Below are positions 50,453-60,763 of a stretch of 64,000 nt of DNA, in pieces. The translations under genes were made by a program, and so were the position numbers. A model generated the notes under the pieces. The model was not told the origin of the DNA. It saw only the letters and a program-made list of their open reading frames with translations, and ran no database searches. Source of the stretch: SZUA-430 sp040080835 (lineage in GTDB: Bacteria > Pseudomonadota > Alphaproteobacteria > Micropepsales > Micropepsaceae); NCBI GenBank assembly GCA_040080835.1, contig JBEBHP010000009.1:62001-126000 (forward strand). The letters run 5' to 3'. Numbering within the stretch: position 1 is the first letter of the stretch; each line of letters starts with the position of its first letter.

Positions 50453-52051
50453 TTACCACTGTAACGGCTCGGATTTCAGCATTTCCACCCGACTTGCCAG
50501 TTTGAGGGTCAGTTGGGTGTCCCGGCCATAAATATCAGGTCTGAAATGGGCGGTCCCATCCTTGTCTGCAAACGCTGTCTGATAGGTGATGACGACCGGC
50601 ATCGGATACTCCAGTGAGACACGCTGGGTATTTCCCTCATCAATGATTTGCTGAAGGGTACGTCGGTTCCAGTCTCTGCCACCTTGAAGCAGTTCCACCG
50701 CCAGGTCCATCGGACGTTCAAGCCTGACGCAGCCGTGACTGGCAGCGCGTTCCGGATCGGTGAAGAGCTTCCGGGAAGGCGTGTCATGCAGATAAACGCT
50801 GTATGAATTGGGAAAGTCGAACTTTATCCGGCCCAAAGCGTTGCCGGGACCTGGCTCCTGTACCAGCTGATCCTTGACCCAGTACATCCGGTTTTTCTTC
50901 AGGTATTTGCGGTCGCGTCCCAGCAGTGGCTTGATCTCGTTTTCGATGATGCTGCGGGGGATGGTCCACGACGGGTTGAGGACGACTGTGTCAATGACGC
51001 TCGACAGTTCCGGTGTTTCATGCTTCGGCGCCCCGACCACCACGTTCATGGCAAGTGTGGGCTCACCTTCCCGATAGAGAAGTAACGTGGCTGCTGGCAG
51101 GTTCACCTCAACGCGTGTAGCAGGCATGTCGCGGAGCGAAACGCGCAGCCGTTCAAGATTGAGCGAAATGCTGGCAATACGCTCGCCTGCAGACACATTC
51201 AGTCGATCGAGCGTCTTCGCGGTCAGGATGCCGTCAGAACGCAACCCGTTGCGTGCCTGAAACCTTGCGAGCGCGTCGCTCAACTCTGAGTCAAACCGTT
51301 CAGACCCGCTGTCTTGTAAAAGGTCGCCTTCGATGGCCAGTCGGGTGCGCAGGGTTCCAAACCCCCGGAACCTGCGTGAGGCCTTCACCAGCGAATTCGG
51401 CAGCTGGTTCCAACCGCCACGGTCGGCAATGTCACGGTAGCGCGCCAGTGCGGACTGCAGCTGCACATACGCCGGATACTGGGGTGCAAGACTTGTCAGC
51501 CAATCCCGGACCGAGTCCGAATAAAGGGAATCCATGAGGCCATCGATGAAGTCCCTGTTGGGTCCATGGTCCGCCGCATCATCAAGGTTTCGCTCTCCGT
51601 CGCCGCTGAAACCATTGCTGATAACGGATGCATACTTGAGAGCTGCATCCGTAAGAAGGATATCGCGCTGGGTGGCAGCATCGATGGACGCGGACATGCC
51701 CGGCCATTCCATCATGTCCGGGTGGAAGAGGTCCGGAGAAAGACCATGGTCGGCCGAAGCCTTTACCATATCAAGCAATTGGCCCGCGTTGGTCGAAGAC
51801 CAGGCGCATTCCAGACCGTGCGCATCATAGAACTTGCGGACGGTCGGAAGATCGACGGCTGTCAGCATCTGACCGCTGCGCAGGATGCGCGACATGTCAG
51901 GGCAGGTTGGGGCGCTACCGGCCGACAATGGCTCGAGGTTCGGGACTTCCTGCACCCCCGTGGATTGGGCGAACGAGGGCGACACGAAGAAAAAAGCTAG
52001 GATTGCGGCCGCATTGCAAGAAATACGAAGCCTGTGAAGCACGGCCAACAT
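50453..52051 (-). CDS. L,D-transpeptidase, YcbB/LdtD-like
   Basis: From the ATG at 52051 the product has 532 residues with a signal peptide ending near FVSPSFAQS. The YcbB-type scaffold region is followed by a peptidoglycan-binding domain (LSDALARFQARNGLRSDGI) and the YkuD catalytic domain (NVVVGAPKHETPELSS, ASHGCVRLERPMDLAVELL) with the nucleophile Cys in SHGCVR. It makes 3-3 cross-links in peptidoglycan or anchors proteins, in the periplasm. The gene diverges from the macroglobulin operon. Confidence 0.93.
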   Translation of the reverse strand: MLAVLHRLRISCNAAAILAFFFVSPSFAQSTGVQEVPNLEPLSAGSAPTCPDMSRILRSGQMLTAVDLPTVRKFYDAHGLECAWSSTNAGQLLDMVKASADHGLSPDLFHPDMMEWPGMSASIDAATQRDILLTDAALKYASVISNGFSGDGERNLDDAADHGPNRDFIDGLMDSLYSDSVRDWLTSLAPQYPAYVQLQSALARYRDIADRGGWNQLPNSLVKASRRFRGFGTLRTRLAIEGDLLQDSGSERFDSELSDALARFQARNGLRSDGILTAKTLDRLNVSAGERIASISLNLERLRVSLRDMPATRVEVNLPAATLLLYREGEPTLAMNVVVGAPKHETPELSSVIDTVVLNPSWTIPRSIIENEIKPLLGRDRKYLKKNRMYWVKDQLVQEPGPGNALGRIKFDFPNSYSVYLHDTPSRKLFTDPERAASHGCVRLERPMDLAVELLQGGRDWNRRTLQQIIDEGNTQRVSLEYPMPVVITYQTAFADKDGTAHFRPDIYGRDTQLTLKLASRVEMLKSEPLQW

Positions 52052-52303
52052 CAAATGGGGACCTCGGAAACACCACCTTGATCCTACATCACTTCTCCGA
52101 ATCTCAACAGCGACAAGGCGCGAATCACTGCTGGAAACGATTCCTGTGGAATTGTTCGCTGCGGATCGGGGGAATGCTGGCACGTATAAATTGTCTTGCC
52201 TCAAACAACGCAGCTTTCAGACAAAAATCCGTCATGTTTGTGCCCGAGCGTGGAGGCTGCTCCATATCTGCATATTTATTCTTGCAATGTGCTAACAACC
52301 GCC

Positions 52304-52329
52304 GCGGTTCTTGAATAAACTGGAACCGC
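52304..52329 (+). other. Hairpin in the macroglobulin leader
   Basis: GCGGTTC (52304-52310) and GAACCGC (52323-52329), 12 bases apart, are a perfect inverted repeat 26 bases before the macroglobulin start. The rest of the 304-base divergent region (52052-52355) shows nothing definite. Confidence 0.5.
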
Positions 52330-52355
52330 CCATTCTCTCATTCCGGGGACTATTC

Positions 52356-55300
52356 ATGTCGCGTTTGCTGATCGTGCTGGCAGTAGCAGCTGCACTCGTA
52401 TCGTCGATCTTTATTTCAAGCCGCTGGTTTCCGCAGACTGTCACCGCCAACATCGAAGAAGACGAGCTGATGACGGCTGGCGGGCAGGGAGCGACGCCCG
52501 GTTCGCAAATGCCCGGCGACGGCGGCGCGACACCCGTCACCTCGACACCGGAAAAGCCTGCGCCGTATTTTGCGTTTCGAAGACTTGAAGTTCAGACTTC
52601 GGGCGACGAGCCAGAAGCCTGTCTGGTGTTTACACGCAAGCTCGACAACTCTGGCAATACCAAATACGAGGACTATCTGAAATTCGACCCCGAGGTGACT
52701 TTTGCACTTCGTGTCTCGCAGGACCGCCTGTGCATCCAGGGCCTGGCATTTGGCCAGGCATACACGCTTCAGCTCAAGGAAGGTCTGCCTGCAGTTGGCG
52801 GCGGCGAAAAGCTCACCAAGTCAGAGTCTCTGCCTGTCGAACTGAGCGACAAGCCGTCTCTGGTGCGCTTTGGCAACGGACTGGTACTTCCGCGTGATGC
52901 CGCCGACGGCGTTCCGATCACAACCGTGAATGTCGCAAAGCTGGATATAAAGGTGATCCGCGTGGGTGACCGCCTGCTGTCGCAGCTGCAGACGGGTGTC
53001 GTCGACCAGCGCGAATTCTACGAGTATGACCGCGATGCAATCGAAAACCAGCAGGGCGAGCTGGTATGGCAGGGTCAGCTCTCGATTCCGAACAATCGGC
53101 GGAACGATGAGGCTGTAACCCTGTTCCCGCTCCGGCGGGCACTGAAGCAAACCCTGCCCGGTGCGTATCTTGTGGTGGCGGCTGATGCGGCAGCCAGGAA
53201 CTCAACGGACGAAAACGAAAACTGGAAACCCTCTGCGGCCCAGTTTGTGGTCAATACCGATATTGCCCTGACAAGCTTCAAGGGCAAGGACGGTCTGAAC
53301 GTATTTGTGCGCTCGCTGCAATCCGCCGAACCGATGTCAGGTGTGACGCTGGCGATTGTCGCCCGCAACAACGAAGAACTGGAACGCAGACAGTCCGGTC
53401 CCGATGGTCGTGTAACTTTCTCGTCGGCCATCGTCCGTGGCAAGGGCGGCTCCGAGCCAGTCGTGGTGATGGCCTACGGTGCTGGCAATGACTTCTCGTT
53501 TCTGGATCTCCGTCGGCCTGCATTCGACCTTACTGATCGTGGCGTGGAGGGCCGTACCAACCCTGACCAGATCGACGCCTACATGTATACCGATCGGGGT
53601 GTCTATCGCCCGGGTGAGACCGTCAACGTCTCCACCTTGCTGCGTGACCAGCAGGCAAAAGCCATCACCGATCCGATGTTGACCTTCATTCTCTCCCGTC
53701 CAGACGGACTTGAATCCAAGAAATGGACCGAGAAGAACCTGACAGGCGGCGCTGTTTCCAATCCCGTAACGCTGACGAATACGGCGCCGCGCGGTCGCTG
53801 GCAGGTAGCGGCCTATGTGGACCCCAAAGGTGAACCCATCGGTCGCGTTGCCTTCGACGTTCAGGATTTTGTTCCGCAAAAACTGAAAGTCGAACTCAAG
53901 CCCACCCAGACGGTGCTGCATCCGGGAGAGCAGGCAGCAATCGGCGTGAACGGCCGCTTCCTTTATGGCGCGCCTGCGGCGGGCCTTGGTGGCGAAGGCA
54001 CGATGACTATCACGACCGACCAGACGCCGTTTGCGTCCATTGCGGCGCTCAAGGGTTTTGTCTTTGGCAAAGTAGACGAGACGTTTGAAGGCACGCAGGT
54101 CACGATGACCGTGACCGAAACTGACGCCAGCGGCAACACGCAGGCAACAGCGGCGATTGACCAGTTGGCAGAAACGACACTGCCATTGCGTGCCGACATC
54201 AAGATTTCGATCTTCGAACCGGGCGGAAGGACGACTTCCGACCAGGTTTCGTTGCCCGTCCGCACGCGTGACACGCTGATCGGCATCCGCCCGGGATTCG
54301 AATGGAACTCGGTAACGGAAAATACGCCGGCAAATTTTGAAGTGGTTGCACTCGACGAAGCAGGCAAGCAAAAGCTTGTTCGCAACGTAACTTGGGAGCT
54401 GGTGTTCGAGGACATCGATTACCGCTGGTACCAGGTCGACAATGACTGGAAGTACGAGCGCATCGTCAATGATCGCATCGTCGGTGGTGGCAAGACGGAT
54501 CTTACGGCCGCGGCGCCGTTCAAGATCTCCAAGCCATTGCCGTGGGGCTCGTACCGACTGACGGTCGCCGATCCGGCGAGCGGTGCGACAACGGCATATC
54601 GCTTCTGGTCCGGCTGGGGCACGGGCGCGGACAATGACCGTCCTGACCGTGTGGCCGTCATCGCCGACAAGGACATGTACGCGTCAGGTGAAAGCGCCCG
54701 CATCAAGATCACGCCGCCTTCGGATGGCAAGGCGCTTGTTGTGATAGCGTCCAACAAGATCCACATGACAAAACTCGTGGACGTATCGGCCTCCGGAACC
54801 ACGCTTTCGATCCCAGTATCTTCGGATTGGGGAGCCGGAGCCTATGCGCTTGTAACGCATTACCGGCCACTGAGTTCTGCAAACAAGCGTGCACCTGTCC
54901 GGTCGATCGGTGTCGCATGGCTTGCAGTCAATCCTGAACCCCGCACGTTGCAGGTCGCTCTGAAAGCTCCTCAGAAGATCAAGCCGAACCAGAAAATTAC
55001 CATTCCGGTAGAGGTGAAGAACCAGAGTTGGGGTGACACGGTGTACGTGACACTTGCTGCAGTTGATGAAGGCATTCTGCAACTGACAGATTTTGACTCG
55101 CCGGATCCCAACAAATACTATTTCGGCAAGCGCAGGCTTGGTCTCGACATGCGCGATGACTACGGGCGGTTGATCCAGTCCGACCGTGCGACACAGGGAG
55201 AACTGCGTACCGGCGGTGACGCAATCGGCGGCCGCTCGCTGTCGGTTGTCCCGCAAAAGTCAGTGTCGCTTTTCTCCGGCATCGTTCAGGTGGGAAGCAA

Positions 55301-57296
55301 CGGCGTAGCCAGCATCTCGTTGGACATTCCGGACTTCAACGGCGAATTGCGCCTGATGGCCGTGGCCTATTCAGGAAGCAAGCTTGGACATGCGGATCAG
55401 CCTTTGACGGTGCGCGATCCCGTCGTCGCAGAAATAGTGCTGCCGCGGTTCCTGGCACCTGGCGACAAGATCATGGCGGCATTGAACCTCCACAATGTTG
55501 AAGGTTCTGCAGGGCAGTACACCTCACTCATCAGGGCGACCGGTGCAGCAGCAAGCCCCGGAGGGCAGACACGGGTTGCCACATCGTTGAACGCAGGCGA
55601 ACGCAAGCTTGTGATGGTTCCAATCGAAGCAGGTGAAACAGGCATCGGCCAGGTGTCCCTCAATGTCTCGGGGCCTGGTGGTTTCAAGGTCGCAAGGTCG
55701 TGGCCCATCGAAATTCGCGATCCGCAATTGCCGGTATCAAGCGAAGACACAGTTGTTATCCAGCCTGGCAAGGAAAACCGCTTTGGAAACGATTTGCTCG
55801 CAACCTACAAACCTGGAACCGCAAAGGTCGCAGTGACCGTCACGGGTGGCCGGGGCTTTGATGACGTCCCGGGCTTGCTGCGCTGGCTGGACCGCTATCC
55901 ATTCGGTTGCATCGAACAGACTACGAGCCGTGCCTTCCCGCTGGTCTATTACAACGACATGGCCCTCCTCGCGAGCGTCAAACAGGACAAGTCCATCAAG
56001 GAGCGCGTTCAGGAAGCTGCGAACAAAGTCCTCGACATGCAGACCTACGAAGGCAGCTTCGGCATGTGGAGTTCCATCTCTGGCGAAGCGGACGCATATA
56101 TCGGCATGTTCGCAACCGACTTCCTGATGCAGGCAAAGGGGCACAACTATGTGATCCCGGAAGAAGGCATCGACAGGGCGTTGAAGTGGGCCCGCAAGGC
56201 ATCCGGCTCCGACAGCAACACCGATCTGGCGCGCGCCTATGGCTTCTACCTGCTTGCAAGGGCGGGCTCACTGAACCCGAGCGAACTTCGGTACTTCGCG
56301 GACACGCGGGTTGAGGGGATGACAAATGTCTTCGCACTCGGCCTGTTGGGCGCTGCGCTGAATGACATCGGAGATCGCTCACGTGCAGCACCGGCCTTCG
56401 CCAAAGCGCGTGACCTTGCGCTCGCTGCGAAAGAACCAGGTTACGTGACGGACAGCCACTACGGCTCACTGCTGCGTGATGTTTCCGGTCTCACTGCAGT
56501 TTCGGCGCGTGCGCAACAGGCAAGCTTTGTCCCCACACTCGTGACACGCGTCCAGGGCTTCGATCCTCGGCTGAACTGGACCACAACTCAGGAAAAGGCA
56601 TGGATGCTGCTGGCGGCGCATGAAGTCGAAGACACAACCCCGCCTGTCAACGTGGCGGTCACGGGTGTGACTGCCACGCAGGCCGGAAAAATCCTGCGCT
56701 TCAGCCCGACGCTGGCGCAAGTCGGCCAGGGGATTGCGATCCGGAACAATGGCCAGCGAGATGCATGGCGCATCGTGTCGGCAGAAGGAATTCCCGCAAA
56801 GCCGCTGCCACCGGAGGAAAATGGCCTGACTCTGAAGAAGGCGATTTTGACGATGAATGGCCAGGTCGCAAATCTGTCGTCGGTAAGGCAGAACGACCGC
56901 TTTATCGTCCACATATCCGGCGAGATGAATGACAACCGCGCGCGCCTGATGGCGTTGCTGGATCTTCTGCCTTCGGGATTTGAAATCGAGGGTGTTGTTC
57001 AGCGCAAGGATGATGGCTCGACGATCTATCCGTTCCTGCCTGTACTGGCTTCCGCCAACATTGCCGAAGCCCGCGACGACCGCTTTGTGTCGACCTTTGA
57101 TATCGGTTCCAACTATCAGCCAACCGATCCGAAGGAAATCGCGAAGCAGACGCGTCCGACATTCCACTTCGCCTACATTGTTCGAGCGACAGTGCCGGGT
57201 TCCTATGTCGTACCGGCAGCCGTTGTCGAGGACATGTACAAACCCGACATTCGCGCACGCACTGGTATGGGGCAACTGGCGATTGCTGCACAATAA
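52356..57296 (+). CDS. Bacterial alpha-2-macroglobulin (MagD/YfhM-like) with thioester
   Basis: The 1,646-residue protein starts with a signal/anchor (MSRLLIVLAVAAALVSSIF). MG-type beta domains follow, with YMYTDRGVYRPGETVNVSTL being the family's well-known motif. The thioester CIEQ is in YPFGCIEQTTSRAF at Cys1185, within the all-helical thioester domain. These proteins trap proteases covalently in the periplasm and protect the cell envelope. No lipobox cysteine is seen, unlike E. coli YfhM. The pbpC gene follows 11 bases later: the classical pair that couples defence with cell-wall repair. Confidence 0.95.
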   Translation: MSRLLIVLAVAAALVSSIFISSRWFPQTVTANIEEDELMTAGGQGATPGSQMPGDGGATPVTSTPEKPAPYFAFRRLEVQTSGDEPEACLVFTRKLDNSGNTKYEDYLKFDPEVTFALRVSQDRLCIQGLAFGQAYTLQLKEGLPAVGGGEKLTKSESLPVELSDKPSLVRFGNGLVLPRDAADGVPITTVNVAKLDIKVIRVGDRLLSQLQTGVVDQREFYEYDRDAIENQQGELVWQGQLSIPNNRRNDEAVTLFPLRRALKQTLPGAYLVVAADAAARNSTDENENWKPSAAQFVVNTDIALTSFKGKDGLNVFVRSLQSAEPMSGVTLAIVARNNEELERRQSGPDGRVTFSSAIVRGKGGSEPVVVMAYGAGNDFSFLDLRRPAFDLTDRGVEGRTNPDQIDAYMYTDRGVYRPGETVNVSTLLRDQQAKAITDPMLTFILSRPDGLESKKWTEKNLTGGAVSNPVTLTNTAPRGRWQVAAYVDPKGEPIGRVAFDVQDFVPQKLKVELKPTQTVLHPGEQAAIGVNGRFLYGAPAAGLGGEGTMTITTDQTPFASIAALKGFVFGKVDETFEGTQVTMTVTETDASGNTQATAAIDQLAETTLPLRADIKISIFEPGGRTTSDQVSLPVRTRDTLIGIRPGFEWNSVTENTPANFEVVALDEAGKQKLVRNVTWELVFEDIDYRWYQVDNDWKYERIVNDRIVGGGKTDLTAAAPFKISKPLPWGSYRLTVADPASGATTAYRFWSGWGTGADNDRPDRVAVIADKDMYASGESARIKITPPSDGKALVVIASNKIHMTKLVDVSASGTTLSIPVSSDWGAGAYALVTHYRPLSSANKRAPVRSIGVAWLAVNPEPRTLQVALKAPQKIKPNQKITIPVEVKNQSWGDTVYVTLAAVDEGILQLTDFDSPDPNKYYFGKRRLGLDMRDDYGRLIQSDRATQGELRTGGDAIGGRSLSVVPQKSVSLFSGIVQVGSNGVASISLDIPDFNGELRLMAVAYSGSKLGHADQPLTVRDPVVAEIVLPRFLAPGDKIMAALNLHNVEGSAGQYTSLIRATGAAASPGGQTRVATSLNAGERKLVMVPIEAGETGIGQVSLNVSGPGGFKVARSWPIEIRDPQLPVSSEDTVVIQPGKENRFGNDLLATYKPGTAKVAVTVTGGRGFDDVPGLLRWLDRYPFGCIEQTTSRAFPLVYYNDMALLASVKQDKSIKERVQEAANKVLDMQTYEGSFGMWSSISGEADAYIGMFATDFLMQAKGHNYVIPEEGIDRALKWARKASGSDSNTDLARAYGFYLLARAGSLNPSELRYFADTRVEGMTNVFALGLLGAALNDIGDRSRAAPAFAKARDLALAAKEPGYVTDSHYGSLLRDVSGLTAVSARAQQASFVPTLVTRVQGFDPRLNWTTTQEKAWMLLAAHEVEDTTPPVNVAVTGVTATQAGKILRFSPTLAQVGQGIAIRNNGQRDAWRIVSAEGIPAKPLPPEENGLTLKKAILTMNGQVANLSSVRQNDRFIVHISGEMNDNRARLMALLDLLPSGFEIEGVVQRKDDGSTIYPFLPVLASANIAEARDDRFVSTFDIGSNYQPTDPKEIAKQTRPTFHFAYIVRATVPGSYVVPAAVVEDMYKPDIRARTGMGQLAIAAQ

Positions 57297-57306
57297 TCCA
57301 GCGCTG

Positions 57307-59433
57307 GTGAAACTACGCACCCTTCTTCGGTTGACGTCGAAGGGTGCGGCCGGTTCGCGGTCGCCAAGAGCATGGGTCACCATCACGGCATTCGCTGCGA
57401 TCGGCTTGTTTTTTTCACTTGCTGTTCTGGATCGAGTATTTCCGGTTGAAAAATCGCGCATTGCGGACCGTTCAGTCATTGTCACGTCTGCGAACGGAAC
57501 ATTGCTGCGGGCGTTCACATCCAGAGACGGAAGGTGGCGCCTGCCGGTCCAGCCCGAACAGGTCGACCAGCGCTACCTGACGATGCTTCTGGCGTGGGAA
57601 GACCAGCGTTTTCGAGAACACGTGGGTGTCGATCCATTTGCAATGATGCGATCTGTCTACCAGCTCGCGGCGCACGCGCGTGTTGTGTCGGGTGCTTCAA
57701 CCGTGACCATGCAGGTCGCACGCCTGATGGAACCTAGAGAGCGAACGCTTGCTGCAAAAATGTTGCAGATTGCGCGCGCTTTGCAGCTGGACTGGCACTT
57801 CTCGAAGGACGAGATCCTTGAGCATTATCTGACCTTGGCCCCCTTTGGAGGAAACCTGGAAGGCGTCCGCGCCGCCAGTTTCGCTTGGTTCGGTAAGGAA
57901 CCTGCAAAGCTGACCATAGGCGAGGCTGCTCTCCTCGTGTGCCTGCCGCAGTCACCAGAACGTCGCCGACCGGATCGGCATCCGGAACAGGCGAAGATTG
58001 CGCGTGATCGCGTCATCAGGACTTTGGCAGATCGCGGGATGTTTTCAGCTAGGGATGCCAGCGAGGCAATGGAAGAGCCGATCCCCGACCGGCGCCTGCG
58101 CTTTCCGTTTCATGCCCCACACCTCGCGCAAGAGCTGTTCGCGGCCAATGCATCAGGTGACCCCGTTATTGCCACGACCATCAAGTCGGACATTCAGAAC
58201 AAGGTCGAGGATCTTGCGCGCCGGGAGCGCGGCTACTTCGATGACGACGCGAACGTTGCGGCAATCGTCGTCGAAAACGCGACCCATAATGTACTGGCCT
58301 ATTTGGGTGGCGCGAACTTCTGGTCACAGGAAGGGCAGATTGATCTGGCCTCAGCGTCGCGTTCACCAGGTTCGACGCTCAAGCCGTTTATCTACGGCAT
58401 CGCATTCGACGAGTTCATCGTTCACCCACAAACGTTGATCGACGACAAGCCAACCGCCTTCGGCGACTACGAGCCCAGAAACTTTGACCGGGGCTACCAG
58501 GGCACCGTCTCGATCGCGACCGCACTGCAGATGTCGTTGAACGTGCCTGCAGTTGCGTTGCTGGACCGGATTGGACCACTCCGCTTTGCAGCGGCACTGC
58601 GCAATGCAGGAGCGACCTTGCATTTCCCTACCAAAGGCGCATTGCCTTCACTCCCGATAGCATTGGGTGGCGTTGGAATATCGCTGCGTGACTTGATCAT
58701 GCTTTACACGGGAATTCCAAACGCAGGGTTGGTCAGCCCGCTCAACATCGTTCCGCGGCAAGGTGTGGCGCCGTCCGAAAGAATATTCGGAGCAGCGCCT
58801 GCATGGTATCTGACAGAGATCCTGAAGGAGGCCAACCTCCCCGATGGATGGTCCATGGGGCAGGGTATCGAGCGCGCGCGTCAGGTCGCATTCAAGACTG
58901 GAACTTCCTACGGCTATCGGGATGCATGGGCAGTCGGATTCTCCAGGCACTACACGGTCGGCATCTGGGTCGGTCGGGCAGACGGATCCACACGCCCCGG
59001 GCACATCGGGCGCAACGAAGCAGCACCACTTGTGTTGAAGGTATTTGATCTGCTCCCGCCAGAGACACGTGCTGGCGCACCGCGCCCGACAGACGCCTAT
59101 TGGGAACAAAATGCCGAACAACTGCCTGCGGCGTTGCAACGGTTTCGCTCGAACTCTCGCATGGAAGCGGGATTGAAAAAGGTGCAGCCTCCGCGCATTT
59201 CATTTCCGCCCAACGGTTCGACGGTGTCGATCGTGGACCTGAAGCAGCCAGAGGCAATGCCATTGAAGGCCCAGGGCGGCCGGGCGCCGTTGCACTGGGT
59301 TGTGAATGGACTGCCTCTTCGAGACGACGCCAACGCCTGGTGGACTCCGGACGCAGAAGGCTTTGCACAAATCACCGTTGTGGATGCAGACGGACGCAGT
59401 GACACAGCACAAGTCCGATTGAAGGCCGAATGA
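57307..59433 (+). CDS. pbpC: Penicillin-binding protein 1C
   Basis: A GTG at 57307 gives 708 residues, with a membrane anchor (VTITAFAAIGLFFSLAVLD). The glycosyltransferase domain (GT51) has WEDQRFREHVGVDP with catalytic Glu and GASTVTMQVARL. The transpeptidase domain has the active Ser in SPGSTLKPF, the second motif SLN, and FKTGTSYGYRDAW. A C-terminal BiPBP_C domain (about residues 620-708) contains PPNGSTVSI. It polymerises and cross-links peptidoglycan. The start codon is unsupported by a strong ribosome site, suggesting coupling to the macroglobulin gene. Confidence 0.95.
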   Translation: MKLRTLLRLTSKGAAGSRSPRAWVTITAFAAIGLFFSLAVLDRVFPVEKSRIADRSVIVTSANGTLLRAFTSRDGRWRLPVQPEQVDQRYLTMLLAWEDQRFREHVGVDPFAMMRSVYQLAAHARVVSGASTVTMQVARLMEPRERTLAAKMLQIARALQLDWHFSKDEILEHYLTLAPFGGNLEGVRAASFAWFGKEPAKLTIGEAALLVCLPQSPERRRPDRHPEQAKIARDRVIRTLADRGMFSARDASEAMEEPIPDRRLRFPFHAPHLAQELFAANASGDPVIATTIKSDIQNKVEDLARRERGYFDDDANVAAIVVENATHNVLAYLGGANFWSQEGQIDLASASRSPGSTLKPFIYGIAFDEFIVHPQTLIDDKPTAFGDYEPRNFDRGYQGTVSIATALQMSLNVPAVALLDRIGPLRFAAALRNAGATLHFPTKGALPSLPIALGGVGISLRDLIMLYTGIPNAGLVSPLNIVPRQGVAPSERIFGAAPAWYLTEILKEANLPDGWSMGQGIERARQVAFKTGTSYGYRDAWAVGFSRHYTVGIWVGRADGSTRPGHIGRNEAAPLVLKVFDLLPPETRAGAPRPTDAYWEQNAEQLPAALQRFRSNSRMEAGLKKVQPPRISFPPNGSTVSIVDLKQPEAMPLKAQGGRAPLHWVVNGLPLRDDANAWWTPDAEGFAQITVVDADGRSDTAQVRLKAE

Positions 59434-60761
59434 GCTCGCAGCCCCCCCCCGGAAGCAACTGGTTGGAAAATATTCGGGCGAATTTTGCGCCCGAGGAAGC
59501 CGGAACAGGTACGACGACCGAGTTGGGGCGCAAGCGGGCCATCGCGCTTTTGTTCGTCTGCCTGATCGGAAATGGCATCGGCCAAACGCTGATGTTTGCA
59601 ATCCTCCCGCCGCTTGCGCGGGATCTGGGCCTCAGTGAATTCCAGGTTGGATCCATCTTTGCGGTTTCGGCCACAATTTGGGTGTTCTCGTCTGCGTATT
59701 GGGGCGCGCGCAGTGATCGCATGGGGCGCCGCCCGGTCATCCTTATCGGGTTGATTGCTTTCGGCGTGTCGACGCTCAGCTTCGCAAGCGTAATGGGGCT
59801 GGGGCTCTGGGGCATGCTCACGCCGCTCTGGACCTACATCCTGCTGATCGCCTCGCGCTCGATCTTTGGCATTTTCGGCTCCGGCGCATATCCGGCTTCT
59901 CAAGCCTACATCGCCGACCGGACGACAGCTGAAGAACGCACTGAAGGCATGGCAACATTGAACGCGGCCTTCGGTCTGGGAGCGGCCGTTGGGCCCGGTA
60001 TCGGCGCCGCGCTTACGGTCATGGGTGTGATCGCTCCGATATTTTTTGTTGGCATAGTGGGGCTGAGTTCAGCCGTTGCCATCTGGCTGCTGTTGCCAGA
60101 ACGCTCGGCACCCCACCAGCGTGCCGAGCTCAAACCACTTTCGTGGTTGGACGAGCGTGTCCTGCCATTTGTGATCTTTGCCGTTGTTCAGGGCACAGCG
60201 GGTGCGATTCCCATCCAGACGATTGCGTTCGTCATTCGCGATTTACTGCACACCTCGACAACGGACACGCAGCAATTGGCCGGCGTGGGGCTGATGTGCT
60301 CGGCAATTGCCTCACTGTTTTCCCAATTCGTGCTCGTGCAACGCTTCAAGCTGCGGACACGGTTCCTGATATACTCCGGCATTATCGTCGCATTGCTTTC
60401 AAACCTTCTGATCATCCTGGTCATTGCGTCACCGAACTACGGGTTGATTGCGTTTTCGCTCATGCTTTCCGGATTGGGCTTCGGCATGTTGCGACCAGGC
60501 TTCGCCGGAGCCGCGTCCCTTGCTGTCTCAACTGAAGAGCAGGGCGCAATGGCAGGATTGACCGGCGGAGCAGGCGCATCCGGCTTCATCTTTGCGCCGC
60601 TGATCGGCAATTCCCTCTACGCGATCCATCCTTCGCTGCCCTATATTCTGGGAGCGGTGCTCATGCTCGCTCTGTTGCTCTACATGCTGAAAAGCAGGGC
60701 GCTGAAAGATGCGATCATTCGCGATCACCACGACTTGCCGCAACCGGATCCTCCAGCCTAG
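59430..60761 (+). CDS. MFS transporter (drug-efflux-like)
   Basis: The 443-residue protein has about 12 membrane helices. Its loop 2-3 motif is WGARSDRMGRRPVILIG, a version of the MFS consensus G-x-x-x-D-R-x-G-R-R, and helix 5 has FGLGAAVGPGIGAAL, the antiporter motif C style common in efflux carriers. The substrate is unknown. Its ATG overlaps the pbpC stop by four bases, so it belongs to the macroglobulin-pbpC transcription unit, where it is not a usual member. Confidence 0.88.
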   Translation: MSSQPPPGSNWLENIRANFAPEEAGTGTTTELGRKRAIALLFVCLIGNGIGQTLMFAILPPLARDLGLSEFQVGSIFAVSATIWVFSSAYWGARSDRMGRRPVILIGLIAFGVSTLSFASVMGLGLWGMLTPLWTYILLIASRSIFGIFGSGAYPASQAYIADRTTAEERTEGMATLNAAFGLGAAVGPGIGAALTVMGVIAPIFFVGIVGLSSAVAIWLLLPERSAPHQRAELKPLSWLDERVLPFVIFAVVQGTAGAIPIQTIAFVIRDLLHTSTTDTQQLAGVGLMCSAIASLFSQFVLVQRFKLRTRFLIYSGIIVALLSNLLIILVIASPNYGLIAFSLMLSGLGFGMLRPGFAGAASLAVSTEEQGAMAGLTGGAGASGFIFAPLIGNSLYAIHPSLPYILGAVLMLALLLYMLKSRALKDAIIRDHHDLPQPDPPA

Positions 60762-60763
60762 GC

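Noticed and set aside
52190..52220. Sigma-54 promoter (TGGCAC near 52180-52190)
   Set aside because: The required TTGC element is not at the right spacing.
53337..54371. 344-codon reverse-strand frame inside the macroglobulin gene
   Set aside because: Antisense shadow without start signal or recognisable domain.
56466..57518. 350-codon reverse-strand frame over the macroglobulin/pbpC junction
   Set aside because: It covers parts of two sure genes and has no protein-like features.
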